From NCBI GenBank assembly GCA_946409635.1, contig CAMJXD010000003.1, positions 1-64,000 on the forward strand: DNA of 64,000 bases, written 5' to 3'. Positions 6,993 to 15,673 of this stretch are shown one piece after another. Within the stretch, counting starts at the first letter, position 1, and each line of letters begins with the position of its first letter. Below the pieces are notes generated by a model. That model was given only the letters and a program-made list of their open reading frames with translations. It did no database searches and was not told where the DNA came from. The position numbers were made by a program, and so were the translations under genes. Source of the DNA: an uncultured Prevotellaceae bacterium. Lineage in GTDB: Bacteria > Bacteroidota > Bacteroidia > Bacteroidales > Muribaculaceae.

Positions 6993-8434
6993 TTCTTGTC
7001 GGGATTGGGCAACTTGAAGATGCGATCCCAGCGAATGCCGCCGTTCAGCACGCTGTGGTCCTTGTCAAACGAGATGAGGATGATCGACGGCGTGCCCACA
7101 ATGTGATCCTCGGGCACAAAGCCCCAGTAGCGGGAGTCGAGCGAGTTGTCGCGGTTGTCGCCCTGCATCCAGTAGTAGTCCATCTTGAAGGTATAGCTGG
7201 TTGCCGGCTGTCCGTTGATGACAATCTGGTTGCCCTCAACCTTGAGGTCGTTGCCCTCATAGTTGCGGATGCAGCGTTCATAGAGCGGCAGATTCTGGAG
7301 CGTGAGGTTGATCTTGACACCCTTCTTGGGAATCCAGATGGGGCCATAGTCGGCATGGGTCCATCCATAGTCATGGCCCACGGGATAGGTAAGCAAGGCG
7401 TCGCGCGAGTCAGGCTGGACGCGCATCACGTTCTTGACCCAGGGCTTGGCCTTCAACGAGGTGAGCATCTCGCCGGTGAGCGGCAGGGCATATACGTTGG
7501 GAATGATGTTGCCATACATATCGATGGCATGCTCGCGGTCTTCGACGCTCACGCCCATCTCCTCAAACAGGTCGTCACCGATCTGAGTGCCGTCGGTCTC
7601 GACAAAGTACTTATACTGCACGTTCTTGGGTTGGGGAACGGCTTTGCCGTTGATATAGACGATGCCCCCCTTGATCTGCAAGGTTTCGCCAGGCAGGCCC
7701 AGGCATCGCTTCACGTAGTTGTCGCGGCGGTCGACCGGGCGATAGATGATTTCACCAAACCTGGCCTTATCGCTGTGGACCACGTCTCGGCCAAGTTCAA
7801 AGCACGACGTGTAGTAGTCGGGATTGGGCATATTCAGCGCCACGGTATCGCCAGCCGGGAAGTTAAACACAACGATGTCCATGCGCTCGACGTTGCGCAG
7901 GCCCTTCAATCGATGGTACTCAAGCTGCGGATGCTCGATGTAGGACTTGCAGCCCAGGATGGGCAGCGTGTTCTGAGCCAGGGGGAAGTGCAGCGGCGTT
8001 TGCGGCACGCGCGGCCCGTAGGTGACCTTGTTGACCCACAAGTAATCACCGGTCAACAGCGATTTCTCGAGCGAAGACGAGGGAATCTGGTAGTTCTGTC
8101 CAACGAACAGGAACAGGAAATAGACCAGCACCAGGGCATAGACGATGGCGTCGACCCAACTCATGATAGTGCGCAGCGTCTTGTTCTCGAGGCCCTTCCA
8201 GGCGCCCCAGGGCAGGAACTGCGTCAGGTAGATGTCGCCCAGCAGCAACAATCCCAGCAGCAGCCAGGGGTTGCCCATCCAGATGGTCCACAGCACATAG
8301 ATCAGCGCCACGGCTCCAAAGCGGCACCACCGCGTGGTTTTCACTCGCCCCAGTCGCTCCTTGAGCGAGCCAGTCTGCCTGACATATTCCTCTTCTTGCT
8401 TCTTATCCTTTTTTGTCTTGATGTCGTTTGCCAT
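6989..8434 (-). CDS. lepB: Signal peptidase I
   Basis: 481 residues. Cleaves signal peptides of exported proteins at the outer face of the inner membrane. N-terminal hydrophobic segments (about residues 45-110) precede the catalytic region. The nucleophile is Ser121 in IPSSSL, the general base Lys242 in NYVKRCLGLPGE, and the family box GDNRDNSLDSRYWGFVP lies near the C-terminus. The protein is much longer than the E. coli enzyme (324 residues), mainly through extra sequence around the Lys box and a large segment before the last box, as in other Bacteroidales. I chose the ATG at 8434 (MANDIKTK); a longer frame to 8521 would run through the divergent promoter region. Confidence 0.93.
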   Translation of the reverse strand: MANDIKTKKDKKQEEEYVRQTGSLKERLGRVKTTRWCRFGAVALIYVLWTIWMGNPWLLLGLLLLGDIYLTQFLPWGAWKGLENKTLRTIMSWVDAIVYALVLVYFLFLFVGQNYQIPSSSLEKSLLTGDYLWVNKVTYGPRVPQTPLHFPLAQNTLPILGCKSYIEHPQLEYHRLKGLRNVERMDIVVFNFPAGDTVALNMPNPDYYTSCFELGRDVVHSDKARFGEIIYRPVDRRDNYVKRCLGLPGETLQIKGGIVYINGKAVPQPKNVQYKYFVETDGTQIGDDLFEEMGVSVEDREHAIDMYGNIIPNVYALPLTGEMLTSLKAKPWVKNVMRVQPDSRDALLTYPVGHDYGWTHADYGPIWIPKKGVKINLTLQNLPLYERCIRNYEGNDLKVEGNQIVINGQPATSYTFKMDYYWMQGDNRDNSLDSRYWGFVPEDHIVGTPSIILISFDKDHSVLNGGIRWDRIFKLPNPDKK

Positions 8435-8497
8435 TATATTTCGGTCATTTTCAAAAAAATTCGCTGCGAAATTACTAAATAATGCGGAAATAAGCAG

Positions 8498-8505
8498 TAA
8501 CTTTG
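8498..8505 (+). promoter_or_regulatory. -7 box for the PH-domain gene
   Basis: TAACTTTG matches TAnnTTTG 31 nt before the ATG at 8537. It lies in the 102-bp divergent region shared with the signal peptidase gene. Confidence 0.6.
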
Positions 8506-8536
8506 CCCTAGTAAGAAACATTTTTTAGGATTCGTT

Positions 8537-8893
8537 ATGAAAATCAGCAAAATCATTGCCCCCGGCGAGACCGTCATCTACCAGCCACGACTGAGCAGGT
8601 GGGCCTATCTGCACCTGGGCAACCTGGTACGCAACTTGACCACGACCATCTTCCTGAGCGACAAGCGGTTTTTCCACAGTCATGGCTGGCTGCACCGCCA
8701 CGCCCACGAGATTGTCATCAGCAAGGTCGAGAGCATCCTGGTCGAGCAGAGCCTGTGGGGCCGCATCTGCGACTATGGCACCATCAAGGTCTCGGGAACC
8801 GGAGCCGGCACCATCGTGCTGACCCACATCAAGCGCCCCCTCGAGTTCCAGCGCCAGGTACGCTCCATCCAGGGCGCCGAGCCTCAGCCTTGA
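8537..8893 (+). CDS. Bacterial PH-domain (YdbT/DUF304-like) protein
   Basis: 118 residues with the layout of a bacterial pleckstrin-homology domain: an LxPGExVIYQ-like opening, TIFLSDKRFFHSHGWLHRHAHEI strands, then IVISKVESILVEQSLWGRICDYGTIKVSGTG, the conserved part that reads like YdbT/DUF304 proteins. Unlike many relatives it has no long transmembrane hairpin, so it is the domain alone. Function unknown. Followed after 33 bp by the RNA methyltransferase gene. Confidence 0.78.
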   Translation: MKISKIIAPGETVIYQPRLSRWAYLHLGNLVRNLTTTIFLSDKRFFHSHGWLHRHAHEIVISKVESILVEQSLWGRICDYGTIKVSGTGAGTIVLTHIKRPLEFQRQVRSIQGAEPQP

Positions 8894-8926
8894 CCCCATA
8901 CGCTCCCTTTCAATTCATCATTTTTC

Positions 8927-9748
8927 ATGCCTATCATTGAAATATCATCACTTGACCACCCAGGGGTGGAAGTCTATGGTACGCTCACCGAGGCTCAGCT
9001 GCGCAACCGGCTGGAGCCCGACAAGGGCATCTTCATTGCCGAGAGCCCCAAGGTGATCCACGTGGCCCTGGACGCGGGCTACGAGCCGTTGTCGCTGCTG
9101 TGTGAACGGCGGCACATCACCGGCGACGCTGCCGGCATCATTGAGCGCTGCGGCGACATCCCCGTCTATACTGGCGACCGAGAGCTGCTGGCTGCATTGA
9201 CGGGCTACACGCTCACGCGCGGCGTGCTGTGTGCCATGCGCCGCCCCCTACCCCGCCCTGCCAACGAGATATGCCACGGCGCCAGCCGCGTTGTGGTCAT
9301 CGACGGCGTGACCGACACGACCAACATCGGCGCCATCTTCCGCTCGGCGGCAGCGCTGGGCATCGATGCGGTGCTGTTGACGCCCACGGCCTGTGACCCG
9401 CTGAACCGTCGTGCCGTGCGCGTGTCGATGGGATCGGTCTTCCTCGTCCCCTGGACGTGGATCGACGAGCCCGTCACGCCCCACCTGCATGAGTTGGGCT
9501 TCAAGACCGCCGCCATGGCCCTGAGTGATGATTCCATTTCACTCGACGACCCGATCCTCAAGCACGAGCCTCGCCTGGCCCTGATTATGGGCACCGAGGG
9601 CGACGGCCTCGCCCACCACGTCATCAGCGAGGCCGACTTCACGGTGCGCATTCCCATGAAGCACGGCGTTGACTCGCTCAACGTCGCCGCAGCCGCCGCA
9701 GTCGCCTTCTGGGAACTGCGGAAAACACTGAACAACTCACATTCTTAA
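8927..9748 (+). CDS. TrmH/SpoU-family RNA methyltransferase
   Basis: 273 residues. SPOUT-class enzyme transferring methyl from SAM to a ribose 2'-OH in rRNA or tRNA. The N-terminal part (about 1-105) is the substrate-binding domain. The trefoil-knot domain shows motif 1 with DTTNIGAIFRSAAALG (Asn and Arg conserved), motif 2 around LALIMGTEGDGL and motif 3 in IPMKHGVDSLNVAAAAAV. The exact substrate (23S G2251-like or tRNA) cannot be told from sequence alone. Confidence 0.92.
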   Translation: MPIIEISSLDHPGVEVYGTLTEAQLRNRLEPDKGIFIAESPKVIHVALDAGYEPLSLLCERRHITGDAAGIIERCGDIPVYTGDRELLAALTGYTLTRGVLCAMRRPLPRPANEICHGASRVVVIDGVTDTTNIGAIFRSAAALGIDAVLLTPTACDPLNRRAVRVSMGSVFLVPWTWIDEPVTPHLHELGFKTAAMALSDDSISLDDPILKHEPRLALIMGTEGDGLAHHVISEADFTVRIPMKHGVDSLNVAAAAAVAFWELRKTLNNSHS

Positions 9749-9750
9749 TC

Positions 9751-9784
9751 ATACACAATAATACAAACAATAATACAAACAATG
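9751..9784 (+). repeat. 12-bp tandem repeat running into the next start codon
   Basis: ATACACAATA, ATACAAACAATA, ATACAAACAATG: two full and one shortened unit. The last unit contains the ATG of the gene at 9782. Confidence 0.75.
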
Positions 9785-10645
9785 AAAACCCCGAGAATAA
9801 AAGTAAGGATGCCGCGCACAGCCCGATACTGGGCGCAAGGCTCCACATGGAGAGAACTGCTGTTGACTGTGGTCGGCACCACCATCTCGATCGTACTCAC
9901 CTTTGGCACGGCGGCGCTATTGGACCGCTGCCAGCGGGCACAGGACCGCAAGATGTCGGCCATGATGGTGATGAGCAACATTGAGCAATTCTCACGCAAC
10001 GTGGAAGACATGTCGCAAAGAATCGCACGCTGCGACTCCATCGGGGCCTGGATGCGCAGCCTGCCGCAAGACAAACTTGACAACATTCCTCCCGAAGAAG
10101 TCGGCAACTTGATCAACGAGGTGCTGGCACTTGTTGATGTCATCACCCATGACAAGACTGCCGAGAACATCTTCAGCAACAATATCGAGACGTGGAAGAA
10201 CATGGGTAACTTCCAGTTTATCGACAACGTGGGTGCCTGCTTCTCCAAGATGAATGCCGAGGAGGCCAACTGGAGCCAGTGGGTCAACGAGTATGAGACA
10301 TGCATCAGCCAAGTGGTATCCCAGATGAAGCCTGGTGAGCACTCTTTGACCAAATTGTTGACCAACAACGTCTTTAGACAGAAGATTGAGGACTTCCACG
10401 TCCGCAAGTACTGGCTGGATTATGTTGCGGCCAACATCCGTTACTATAACCGTAAGAACATGGTGCTCATCGGCATCAGCGAGGATGAGGTCATGGCTTT
10501 TACCGATCAACGTACACAGGACATCAATATTGATGGCGAGCAACCGATACAATCTGACTTCAGGACCGACACACTCACGCTCAAGGACCTCAACACCCTG
10601 CGGCCCTTCATTCAGCACATCGACAGCATCATGCATGGCAAGTAA
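9782..10645 (+). CDS. Membrane-anchored protein of unknown function
   Basis: 287 residues. A basic N-terminus and a single hydrophobic segment (about residues 22-44) anchor it in the inner membrane. The remainder is soluble, helical and Asn/Asp/Glu-rich, with the look of a periplasmic sensor-like helical bundle. I recognise no catalytic motif; it resembles uncharacterised Bacteroidetes proteins with one N-terminal membrane helix. Its start lies in the 12-bp tandem repeat. The lipoprotein gene at 10659 follows after 13 bp, suggesting an operon. Confidence 0.75.
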   Translation: MKTPRIKVRMPRTARYWAQGSTWRELLLTVVGTTISIVLTFGTAALLDRCQRAQDRKMSAMMVMSNIEQFSRNVEDMSQRIARCDSIGAWMRSLPQDKLDNIPPEEVGNLINEVLALVDVITHDKTAENIFSNNIETWKNMGNFQFIDNVGACFSKMNAEEANWSQWVNEYETCISQVVSQMKPGEHSLTKLLTNNVFRQKIEDFHVRKYWLDYVAANIRYYNRKNMVLIGISEDEVMAFTDQRTQDINIDGEQPIQSDFRTDTLTLKDLNTLRPFIQHIDSIMHGK

Positions 10646-10658
10646 AATCCCCTCCATC

Positions 10659-11645
10659 ATGAAATCATCACTCCGCATCATCATCGTCATGATGGTTTGC
10701 CTGCTTTTCGCCCAATGCAGCAAGGATAATAACGAGCCCCGAGGGAATGTGGACTTCCTGCCCGCTGCGCCCGAGTATGCCGACCCGTCGCAGTGGTACA
10801 TCACCAGCCGCAATGCCGTGGCCGACGTCTTCTACATCACCTCGACCGAGACGGGCGACTACCGGCTGGCCGACGGCACCATGTGTCACTATGCCGACAC
10901 CCGCAACGACAGCACGCGAGGCCCCATCCTGAGCGAGATGCAAGGCGTGGACGCACTCATCGGCGGGACGCTCAACTTCTACTCGCCCTACTACCGCCAG
11001 TGCTCGTTGCAGACGTTCACCAGCGACAGCCTCATGCAGGCCCGCCTGCCCATCGCGACCGATGACGTGCGCCGCTCGTTCAGGTACTATCTTGACCATC
11101 AGAACGGCGGGCGGCCGTTTGTGCTGGCAGGTTTCAGCCAGGGAGCGATGATCATGCTCCAGTTGATGAAGGAGATGGACAACGCCACCTACAGCCGCAT
11201 GATTGCCGCCTATGCCATCGGTGTCACCATCAGCCAGGAGACCCTTGATGCCTGTCCGCTCATCGTCCCCGCTCAGGGTGCCGACGACACGGGGGTGACC
11301 ATATGTTACAATTCTGTGCGCGATCCCTCATGCGCCATGCCCGGCTGGACCCGCAGTGCCGTGGCCATCAATCCCGTCAACTGGCGCACCGATGCCACAC
11401 CCGCCACGCTCATCACCGAGCCCTCGCCGCTCATTCCGCTAGAGAAGCAGCGCCGTGACACCCTCACCATCACCCTCGACCCGTCGTCGGGCCTGCTGCT
11501 GGTGGACGGCTACACGGGCACCGACTACATCCTGCCCCTCATCGGCAAGGAGGGCAACTACCACAGCCGCGAGATCTGGCTCTACCGTGACCACCTGCGC
11601 GACAACATCGCCCGCCGCACCGCCCGCTTTACACGTCAAGACTGA
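10659..11645 (+). CDS. DUF3089 lipoprotein, alpha/beta-hydrolase-like
   Basis: 328 residues. A lipoprotein signal peptide ends in the lipobox LFAQ-C at residue 20 (start MKSSLRI). The body matches DUF3089 proteins: an early YADPSQWY segment, a conserved ADVFYI strand, TLNFYSPYYRQ, and the nucleophile elbow GFSQGAMI, with Ser as candidate nucleophile. Substrate unknown; an exported esterase or lipase role is inferred from the fold. The start at 10659 is preferred because upstream in-frame codons lie inside the preceding gene. Confidence 0.85.
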   Translation: MKSSLRIIIVMMVCLLFAQCSKDNNEPRGNVDFLPAAPEYADPSQWYITSRNAVADVFYITSTETGDYRLADGTMCHYADTRNDSTRGPILSEMQGVDALIGGTLNFYSPYYRQCSLQTFTSDSLMQARLPIATDDVRRSFRYYLDHQNGGRPFVLAGFSQGAMIMLQLMKEMDNATYSRMIAAYAIGVTISQETLDACPLIVPAQGADDTGVTICYNSVRDPSCAMPGWTRSAVAINPVNWRTDATPATLITEPSPLIPLEKQRRDTLTITLDPSSGLLLVDGYTGTDYILPLIGKEGNYHSREIWLYRDHLRDNIARRTARFTRQD

Positions 11646-11701
11646 TTTTTTCACTGCTAACGTAAAAAAAAGCGGTCCTCGTGTCTCTTCACTATATATA
11701 A

Positions 11702-12583
11702 ATGTCTAAAGTCATGAAACAAATCCTTTTTATCATGTTGATCGCATGGTCGCTTGCAATGCAGGCCTCTAGCGGAGCCGAGCCGTTCGACTCGCTGTCC
11801 TATGCCATTGGGGACTATTACACGCGCATCGTCGCCGAGAATGAGCCCAAACTGCAGTCCCAGGCCGACCGCGAGGAATACGTCCTCGGCCTGCAGGAGG
11901 GAATCAGCTTCTTCAACCAGGACTCGACCGCTGCCGAGTATTACGGGAAAGGGCTCGAAGTGGGCGGCTATATCATGATGATGATGAACAACGGCTCGGG
12001 CACTTTGAAGCAAGACCGCGACCTGAACTGCATCATCGAGGGTGTGAACAAGGTGATTGACGGCAACATCATCTTGCCGCAAGACACCATCGGCATCTAT
12101 GATTTTATGCTCCACATCTACGGCATGAAAGACGACAACGAGCCGCTAAACGACGAGGATAATTGCCGCTTGGCACGCACCTTTGGCGTCATGATGGCAC
12201 TGTATCCCGACCAAATCGGAATCACCGATCAGGACTTGAGTGGCAGACCCGACAGCATCGCCCTTCAGCGCAGATATGCCACAGGCATAGCCCATGCGAT
12301 AAAGGCCTACAACAATTACAATATCGGTCTCGTGTATGCCTACATGGTTTGGAGTTTGGGGGCGGTTGAGGACTTTGATGCCTGGTTGGGCGGCGTCCGG
12401 TGCGCCCTGGGGCTTGACCCGCGCAAGATGACCATCGAGCAGGTCGAGCAGTGCATCACGGCATGGCAGATCAAGCAATCGGAACCCGCCGAAGAGATGA
12501 CTCCCGAGGAATATGAGCAAATCAAAGCCGCCCTCGAGGTAGTCGAAGAAGCGGCTAAAGAAGAAGAAGTTAACGGCGACTGA
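11702..12583 (+). CDS. Secreted protein with FKBP-N-like helical repeats
   Basis: 293 residues. A signal peptide (about 1-24, ending AMQASSG) precedes two related helical segments. Each has a SYAIGDYY- or ARTFGVMMA-type helix, a DSIALQRRYATGIAHAI-like helix and an Asn/Asp-rich turn, which resembles the N-terminal dimerisation domain of FKBP-type peptidyl-prolyl isomerases. No FKBP catalytic domain follows; the C-terminus is a Glu-rich tail. Function unknown. Confidence 0.65.
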   Translation: MSKVMKQILFIMLIAWSLAMQASSGAEPFDSLSYAIGDYYTRIVAENEPKLQSQADREEYVLGLQEGISFFNQDSTAAEYYGKGLEVGGYIMMMMNNGSGTLKQDRDLNCIIEGVNKVIDGNIILPQDTIGIYDFMLHIYGMKDDNEPLNDEDNCRLARTFGVMMALYPDQIGITDQDLSGRPDSIALQRRYATGIAHAIKAYNNYNIGLVYAYMVWSLGAVEDFDAWLGGVRCALGLDPRKMTIEQVEQCITAWQIKQSEPAEEMTPEEYEQIKAALEVVEEAAKEEEVNGD

Positions 12584-12608
12584 CACCATCAAGCAACTGA
12601 TTGTCAAC

Positions 12609-13025
12609 ATGATGATACCTTCAAACAAGAAAAAAATATTCAACCTAGTGACAGTGCTATTCTCGGTGCTACTGGGTGTGGCGGCATGCTGCCTGCTCGT
12701 GATTTATGACTCCTCCTTCGCTCAGTCCATTCTGCCTTCAATCCTGGTCATGGGGTTCTCATGGCTGAGCATATACCTCGCCTGTCGCCGGGAGCACCAT
12801 GGCTCCTGGATGCTGCTGGGGATGAAAATGCTGCTATACTTCCTCGGGATGCCTTGGGTAACCTTCCTGCTCATCACGTGCAGCAGAGACCATGAGACCT
12901 ATCCCATGGTCGTGGTAATCCTCCTCAGTCTGGTCTTTCTGGTTCTCGCAGCCATCATCCTCATCATCCCCTTCGGCCTGCTCGCCTATTGGATCTCCTC
13001 CCTCGCAGCCAGCAATAAGCCCTAA
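12609..13025 (+). CDS. Small integral membrane protein, unknown function
   Basis: 138 residues with four hydrophobic segments (about 11-33, 37-58, 68-89 and 97-131). No recognisable family motif. It starts 25 bp after the preceding gene and is followed by a CGCCAATT/AATTGGCG inverted repeat (13026-13043) without a T-run. Confidence 0.7.
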   Translation: MMIPSNKKKIFNLVTVLFSVLLGVAACCLLVIYDSSFAQSILPSILVMGFSWLSIYLACRREHHGSWMLLGMKMLLYFLGMPWVTFLLITCSRDHETYPMVVVILLSLVFLVLAAIILIIPFGLLAYWISSLAASNKP

Positions 13026-13183
13026 CGCCAATTAAAATTGGCGCAATCGCAGCAAAATATAAATTTGCAGACGGCAATAACCTGAATTATTTGATGTAAC
13101 AATGGAGATGAATCACGGCGAAACAAGGAGTAAATTTTCGGGAATTTTGATGTTTTCGGGCTGAAAACAGCCCCATGAAAAAA

Positions 13184-13230
13184 ACAAGAAAGACAAAAAA
13201 CAAAAAAATTGTCCTTCTTGTCTTTCTTGT
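13184..13230 (-). terminator. Terminator downstream of mgtE
   Basis: ACAAGAAAGACAA (13184-13196) and TTGTCTTTCTTGT (13218-13230) are perfect 13-bp inverted arms in the 3' region of the minus-strand mgtE gene. Confidence 0.65.
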
Positions 13231-13267
13231 CTTCACCCCCTGTTCGAGCGGGGTATGCCGTTTCCCG

Positions 13268-14662
13268 TCAGCCCATGAAAGAGGAGAAAATCTGGATGAG
13301 CCAGCCGCTGATGGCCATGTAGATGGTAATGCCCACGATGTCGTTGGTCACGGTGACAAAGGGGCCTGTAGCAATAGCAGGGTCGATCTTCATCCGCTCC
13401 AGCACCAGCGGCACCATCGTGCCAAACAACGAGGCGAACATCACCACCAGGAACAGTGAGGCGGTCACTGCAGCGGCTGCGATATTGGACTTGGTCGCAT
13501 TGTCATCGACAGGGAAGAAGCGGGTGTACAGGAAGATGAGCAGCCCCATCACCAGGGCATTGATCAACGCTGTGCTGAACTCCTTGAACAGGTGCTTGCC
13601 CACGTGCTTGATATCCAGGCTGCCATTGGCCAGACCCTGGACGACGATAGCGCTGGACTGGGTGCCCACGTTACCGCCCGTGCCGCCAATCAAGGGGATG
13701 AACAGTGCCAGGCCGGGCAGGATGCGCAACAGGTCGGCATCGCCCTCGCCGCCGCCCAGGATCAGGGCGTTGATGATACCGCCAACCAGGCCGATGAGCA
13801 GCCACGGCAGGCGGGCACGCACCTGGCGGAAGACGTTGTCATTGGTCTCGATGTCGCCCCAGATACCTGATGCCAACTGATAGTCGTCCTCTCCTTGCTC
13901 GCGCACGCGGTCGATGATGTCATCAACGGTGATTCGGCCCACCAGACGACCAATGCTATCGACGACGGGCATCGCCACGAGGTCATATTTTTCAAAGTCG
14001 AGGGCCACGTCCTCGATGTGGGTGTCGGTGCGCACGCTGATGGGGTCAGGTTCCATGACGTGCTTGATCTTGCTGGCCGATGGGTTGGTGATGGTGGTCT
14101 TGAGCGGGAAGATGCCCTTGAGGCGGTTGTCGTCGTCCACGACATAGATGTTGTAGATCTCGTCCAGGTCCTCGGCCTGCTGGCGCATAGCCTTGATGCA
14201 GTCGGGCATCGACATGTTCTCGTTGACGACGATCATCTCGGTGGACATGTAACCACCGGCGGTGTCCTCGTCATACTGCAGCAGGTCAACAATGTCACCG
14301 GCCTGCTCCACGTCGTCGATGTGGCTGATGACGTCCTCGCGGTCCTCCTCGTCAAGCTCCTGGATGACGTCGACGGCGTCGTTGGCGTCCATCTGCTCCA
14401 CCTGCTTGGCGATTTCCTCGTTGGGCATGAGTTCCATGAGGTCGTGGCGCTGGTCCTCGTCGAGTTCGATGAGGACGTCGGCGGCGGTCTCATCATCGAG
14501 CAAGAGCATGATGAACAGGGCTTCCTGGTCGTCGAGGTCGCCCACGAGTTCAGCGATGTCGGCCGGGTGCAGGTCCTGAATGCGGTTGCGCACCTGCTCC
14601 TCGTCCTTGTTGTCAATCAGTTGGTTGAGCTGATGCAGATATTCCTCGGTAAATTCTTTCAT
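13268..14662 (-). CDS. mgtE: Magnesium transporter MgtE
   Basis: 464 residues, full family length. Magnesium-gated inner-membrane channel. The N domain (about 1-125) has the repeated DLHPADIAELVGDLD and LMPNEEIAKQVEQMDA helical hairpins. A CBS pair (about 135-260) contains GGYMSTEMIVV and the MEPDPISVRTDTHIEDVA-type motif. Five membrane helices (about 285-460) include the conserved PLIGGTGGNVGTQSSAIVVQGLA pore segment and IDPAIATGPFVTVTNDIVG. Acidic residues in the N and CBS domains provide the cytosolic magnesium sensor. It is followed by rsmA upstream on the same strand (89-bp gap). Confidence 0.97.
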   Translation of the reverse strand: MKEFTEEYLHQLNQLIDNKDEEQVRNRIQDLHPADIAELVGDLDDQEALFIMLLLDDETAADVLIELDEDQRHDLMELMPNEEIAKQVEQMDANDAVDVIQELDEEDREDVISHIDDVEQAGDIVDLLQYDEDTAGGYMSTEMIVVNENMSMPDCIKAMRQQAEDLDEIYNIYVVDDDNRLKGIFPLKTTITNPSASKIKHVMEPDPISVRTDTHIEDVALDFEKYDLVAMPVVDSIGRLVGRITVDDIIDRVREQGEDDYQLASGIWGDIETNDNVFRQVRARLPWLLIGLVGGIINALILGGGEGDADLLRILPGLALFIPLIGGTGGNVGTQSSAIVVQGLANGSLDIKHVGKHLFKEFSTALINALVMGLLIFLYTRFFPVDDNATKSNIAAAAVTASLFLVVMFASLFGTMVPLVLERMKIDPAIATGPFVTVTNDIVGITIYMAISGWLIQIFSSFMG

Positions 14663-14751
14663 TGCGATTCTAGTGTCAAGGGTAAATGAGTGATGTGGTT
14701 TGGTTCTTAGCGGCAGTGGCCCAGCCGGGAAGGGAGGGAGGCCACAAGCCG

Positions 14752-15543
14752 TCAGGGAACCGATGATGGCTGCTCGAGTGCCAGCCTTGTCAGGGCAATG
14801 AAATCTTCCACGCCCAGCTGCTCGGGGCGTTGTCGGAACACGTCGCGCTCCATGACCGAAGGATTGGCGCCAAAGATGGGCTTCAACGAGCTGCGCAACA
14901 TCTTGCGCCGTTGCCCGAAGGCCGCCTTGACCACTCGCTTGAACATGCGCTCATCCACACCCAGGTCGGTGACCTGGTTGCGCGTGAGGCGTATGACACC
15001 GCTCTTGACCTTGGGCGGCGGGTTGAAGACGTGTTCGTCGACGGTAAACAGGTAATCGATGTCATACCAGGCCTGCAGCAGCACCGACAGGATACCGTAG
15101 GTCTTACTGCCCGGTGGCTCGGCGATGCGCTGCGCCACCTCGCGCTGCAGCATGCCGCTGCAGCATGCGACCTGGTCCCGGTAGTCGAGTACCTTGAAAA
15201 AGATCTGCGTCGAGATATTGTAGGGGTAATTGCCGATGATGCAGAAGGGAGCGTCGCCGTAGAGTCTCTTGAGGTCCATTTTGAGGAAATCCTCGCCGAT
15301 GATGCGCCCATGCAGCTGAGGATAGGCCGCCTCGAGGTAGTCGACACTCTCGCTGTCGAGCTCGACGACGGTCAGGTCCAGGCCCATGTCGAGCAGGAAT
15401 TGCGTCAACACGCCCATGCCGGGCCCGACCTCAAGCACCGGCAGGTGGGTGAAGTCGTCGAGGGTGTGCGCAATGCGCTCGGCGATCGACAAATCGGTCA
15501 AGAAATGCTGTCCCAGTGACTTTTTTGCTCTAACTTTCCGCAT
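14752..15543 (-). CDS. rsmA: 16S rRNA dimethyladenosine transferase RsmA/KsgA
   Basis: 263 residues. Transfers four methyl groups from SAM to two adjacent adenines near the 3' end of 16S rRNA late in 30S assembly. Seen: the conserved N-terminal KKSLGQHFL, SAM motif EVGPGMGVLTQ, the acidic VELDSE, and the catalytic GNYPYNIS motif (residues about 105-112). The C-terminal helical domain contains FGQRRKMLRSSLK. Length is normal. Confidence 0.97.
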   Translation of the reverse strand: MRKVRAKKSLGQHFLTDLSIAERIAHTLDDFTHLPVLEVGPGMGVLTQFLLDMGLDLTVVELDSESVDYLEAAYPQLHGRIIGEDFLKMDLKRLYGDAPFCIIGNYPYNISTQIFFKVLDYRDQVACCSGMLQREVAQRIAEPPGSKTYGILSVLLQAWYDIDYLFTVDEHVFNPPPKVKSGVIRLTRNQVTDLGVDERMFKRVVKAAFGQRRKMLRSSLKPIFGANPSVMERDVFRQRPEQLGVEDFIALTRLALEQPSSVP

Positions 15544-15560
15544 AATTGGTCATTTATTGT

Positions 15561-15568
15561 TACCTTTG
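15561..15568 (+). promoter_or_regulatory. -7 box reading toward the flippase-like gene
   Basis: TACCTTTG on the plus strand, about 105 nt before the start at 15674. It faces the rsmA promoter at 15602-15609, so the two early transcripts should overlap by some 20 nt. Confidence 0.65.
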
Positions 15569-15601
15569 CACGCTCCGATGCGTGGTAGAGATACCAATGT
15601 G

Positions 15602-15609
15602 CAAAGGTA
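15602..15609 (-). promoter_or_regulatory. -7 box of rsmA
   Basis: CAAAGGTA on the plus strand is TACCTTTG on the minus strand, 58 bp before the rsmA ATG. Together with the plus-strand box it makes an 11-bp inverted repeat, TACCTTTGCAC (15561-15571) and GTGCAAAGGTA (15599-15609). Confidence 0.65.
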
Positions 15610-15673
15610 GCCATTTTTTGGCGCATATGAGCACCAGAATTCACATTTTTAACGTAACAAAAATGAAAAAGGC

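Noticed and set aside
7055-8482. 475-codon open frame antisense to signal peptidase
   Set aside because: Shadow of the GC-rich lepB codons; lacks protein-like composition while lepB has clear catalytic motifs.
13175-13459. 94-codon plus-strand frame starting MKKTRKTKNKK
   Set aside because: The start is the mgtE terminator hairpin and the rest is antisense to mgtE.
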